Source of the DNA: Actinomycetota bacterium
GTDB taxonomy: Bacteria > Actinomycetota > Thermoleophilia > Gaiellales > Gaiellaceae
Direction of reading: 5' to 3'
Assembly: GCA_003162055.1 (NCBI GenBank)
Contig: PMNA01000017.1
Location: forward strand, 1-64,000
Length of the DNA: 64,000 nucleotides
Shown: piece by piece, positions 62,460-64,000 of the stretch
Layout of the letters: the number at the start of each line of letters is the position of its first letter
Position numbering within the stretch: the first letter of the stretch is position 1
The notes under the pieces: generated by a model
The model's input: only the letters and a program-made list of their open reading frames with translations
The model's database searches: none
Told to the model about the DNA's origin: nothing
Made by a program: the position numbers and the translations under genes

Positions 62460-62588
62460 CGCGTCGAACCCTAACCGAGCGCAGGATTCGAGCGCTCGGG
62501 TCGCCCGGCGAAAGTGGCAAAAGATACGCCACCGAATACGCCTTCGGAGTACTTCCCGTGCGATTAGCGACGCCCTAGGCTCACAGTC

Positions 62589-62852
62589 ATGCATCTACAA
62601 CTAATCCGCACGTCGCCGGCGATCACCGACCGACAGCGGCAGATCGTCGCTCTGATCGCCGCCGGCTGCTCAAACGAAGAGGTAGGGCGGCATCTAGGCA
62701 TCTCAGCACGTACGGTGAAGGCGCACTGTGACACGCTTCGCCAGAAGCTCGGCGTCGAGCGGCGACGGCAAATCCCCGGCGCTTACTACAGGCTCACCGG
62801 CAATGACCCGTTCATGCGAGCCCTCTCCGATCCAATTCTCCTAGGAGGGTGA
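62589..62852 (+). CDS. Stand-alone LuxR-type HTH protein
   Basis: TDRQRQIVALIAAGCSNEEVGRHLGISARTVKAHCDTLRQKLGV. Confidence 0.9.
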   Translation: MHLQLIRTSPAITDRQRQIVALIAAGCSNEEVGRHLGISARTVKAHCDTLRQKLGVERRRQIPGAYYRLTGNDPFMRALSDPILLGG

Positions 62853-62857
62853 CCGAC

Positions 62858-62884
62858 GCGCCCGCGGCCTCTCGGTCGCGGGCG
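62858..62884 (+). terminator. Terminator-type hairpin
   Basis: GCGCCCGCGGCCTCTCGGTCGCGGGCGC. Confidence 0.5.
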
Positions 62885-62948
62885 CTTCTCGCTCGCTGGC
62901 GTGCGCGCTGTTCGCAAGGGAAGATACAAAGCCGGTTAGCGTATTCGC

Positions 62949-64000
62949 GTGACCGTCACGACAACGAGCGAGAGAGAGGGCTGGCGGCTTGAGCCGCAGC
63001 TGATCAAACGATCGCGCCTACTCGAGAAGCTGGACGACTCCGATGCCCGCGTAATCGCGCTGATAGCGCCGGCAGGCTTCGGGAAAACGACGCTGGCCAG
63101 GCAATGGATCTCGAGCCGCAAGATCGCCGGTGCCTGGTATTCGGTCGGTTCAGAAGGATTCGACATCGCGGCCGTAGCCGCGCGGATTGCTGCGGTCGTT
63201 TCAACGGTTGTCAGCGGTGCCGGGGAGCGAATGCTAACGCGGCTCAGCGTCTCGACCAACCCCGAAGCCGAAGCGTTACTTCTCGCCGAGATGCTGAGCA
63301 AGGAGCTCGCTGCCTGGCCCGCCGATGCTCGGCTTGTGATCGACGACTACCAAGCGCTCGCGGTGTCGCAAGCATGCGAGCGATTCATCGGGACGCTGGT
63401 GCGCGAGACGCCGCTGCGCCTGCTCATCACTAGTCGCAAGCGTCCTTCCTGGGCCAGTTCGCGCCTTCGCCTCTACGGCGAGCTGCTTGAGCTTCGCCGC
63501 GACCAACTGGAGATGACACCCGAAGAAGCAAGCGAAGTCCTTTCCCCGATCGCGAGCGAGAAGCAACGAGCTGAGCTGATACAGGTCTGCCGCGGTTGGC
63601 CGGCGATTCTTGGCCTCGCAGCACGCTCGCAAGGCTCCACTTTGCCCAAGAATGCCCTCCTTCGAAGTCTCTACGACTACTTCGCCGAAGAGCTCTACGT
63701 GGGCACATCTCCCGAGTTGGAGCGCTTTCTCTGCCAGATATCCGCCGCGCCCAACATCAGCAAGAGCCTGCTAGAGCGACTTGGGCCTTCGGCTTTCGAT
63801 CTTGCAGCCGACGCCGAGCGGAGCGGGTTTCTCCACAGCACCAGCGGAAAGGACGAGCGCTCGCTCCATCCACTTCTCCGTAGCTTCCTCGAGCAGCGCC
63901 TCGAAGAGCGCACCGACCGCATCGAGCTCATGGACGAGCTCGCGGAGGCGCTTCTCGTCGACGAGCGCTGGGACGACGTCTGGCAACTCATCCACGACCG
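62949..64000 (+). CDS. MalT/LAL-like STAND ATPase regulator, 3'-truncated by window end
   Basis: GTG start, open frame to window end: LIKRSRLLEKLDDSDARVIALIAPAGFGKTTLARQWI...RLVIDDYQAL...LRLLITSRKRP; absent from ORF track because it has no stop. Confidence 0.85.
   Translation, partial: MTVTTTSEREGWRLEPQLIKRSRLLEKLDDSDARVIALIAPAGFGKTTLARQWISSRKIAGAWYSVGSEGFDIAAVAARIAAVVSTVVSGAGERMLTRLSVSTNPEAEALLLAEMLSKELAAWPADARLVIDDYQALAVSQACERFIGTLVRETPLRLLITSRKRPSWASSRLRLYGELLELRRDQLEMTPEEASEVLSPIASEKQRAELIQVCRGWPAILGLAARSQGSTLPKNALLRSLYDYFAEELYVGTSPELERFLCQISAAPNISKSLLERLGPSAFDLAADAERSGFLHSTSGKDERSLHPLLRSFLEQRLEERTDRIELMDELAEALLVDERWDDVWQLIHD

Overview
High-GC 64 kb window, probably from an actinobacterium (Thermoleophilia-like is an inference from composition and secreted-protein architecture). 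Most of it is ordinary chromosome: wall and lipid glycosyltransferases, guaA-guaB, pyrE-HU-pyrF, murI-rph-rdgB, lemA-htpX, PRODH plus aminotransferase, transporters. Accessory content centres on a sulfur region at about 9.8-23.8 kb. It holds a taurine/alkylsulfonate ABC transporter, a sulfoacetaldehyde acetyltransferase (Xsc)-like enzyme, a class-III (taurine:pyruvate-type) aminotransferase, a FAD oxidoreductase interrupted by an in-frame TAG, a SAM-I riboswitch with terminator upstream of a MetY-like gene, and a compact five-gene operon (soluble ABC ATPase, HypB/CooC-like P-loop GTPase, cysteine desulfurase, Cys-rich Fe-S protein, CysK). I cannot assign that operon to a described pathway, and it is my main candidate for an undescribed system. 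Other observations: a dispersed hairpin element (3 copies); a structured leader shared by two taurine-cluster genes; a ~75-bp repeat on both sides of a CDF transporter gene; a terminator-like attenuator in the guaB leader; a second in-frame TAG in a small conserved ORF; a frameshifted secreted protein sharing a C-terminal module with a subtilase; a CDF protein with three tandem cytoplasmic domains; and a low-GC island near 49 kb. No tRNA, rRNA, CRISPR array or intact transposase was recognised.
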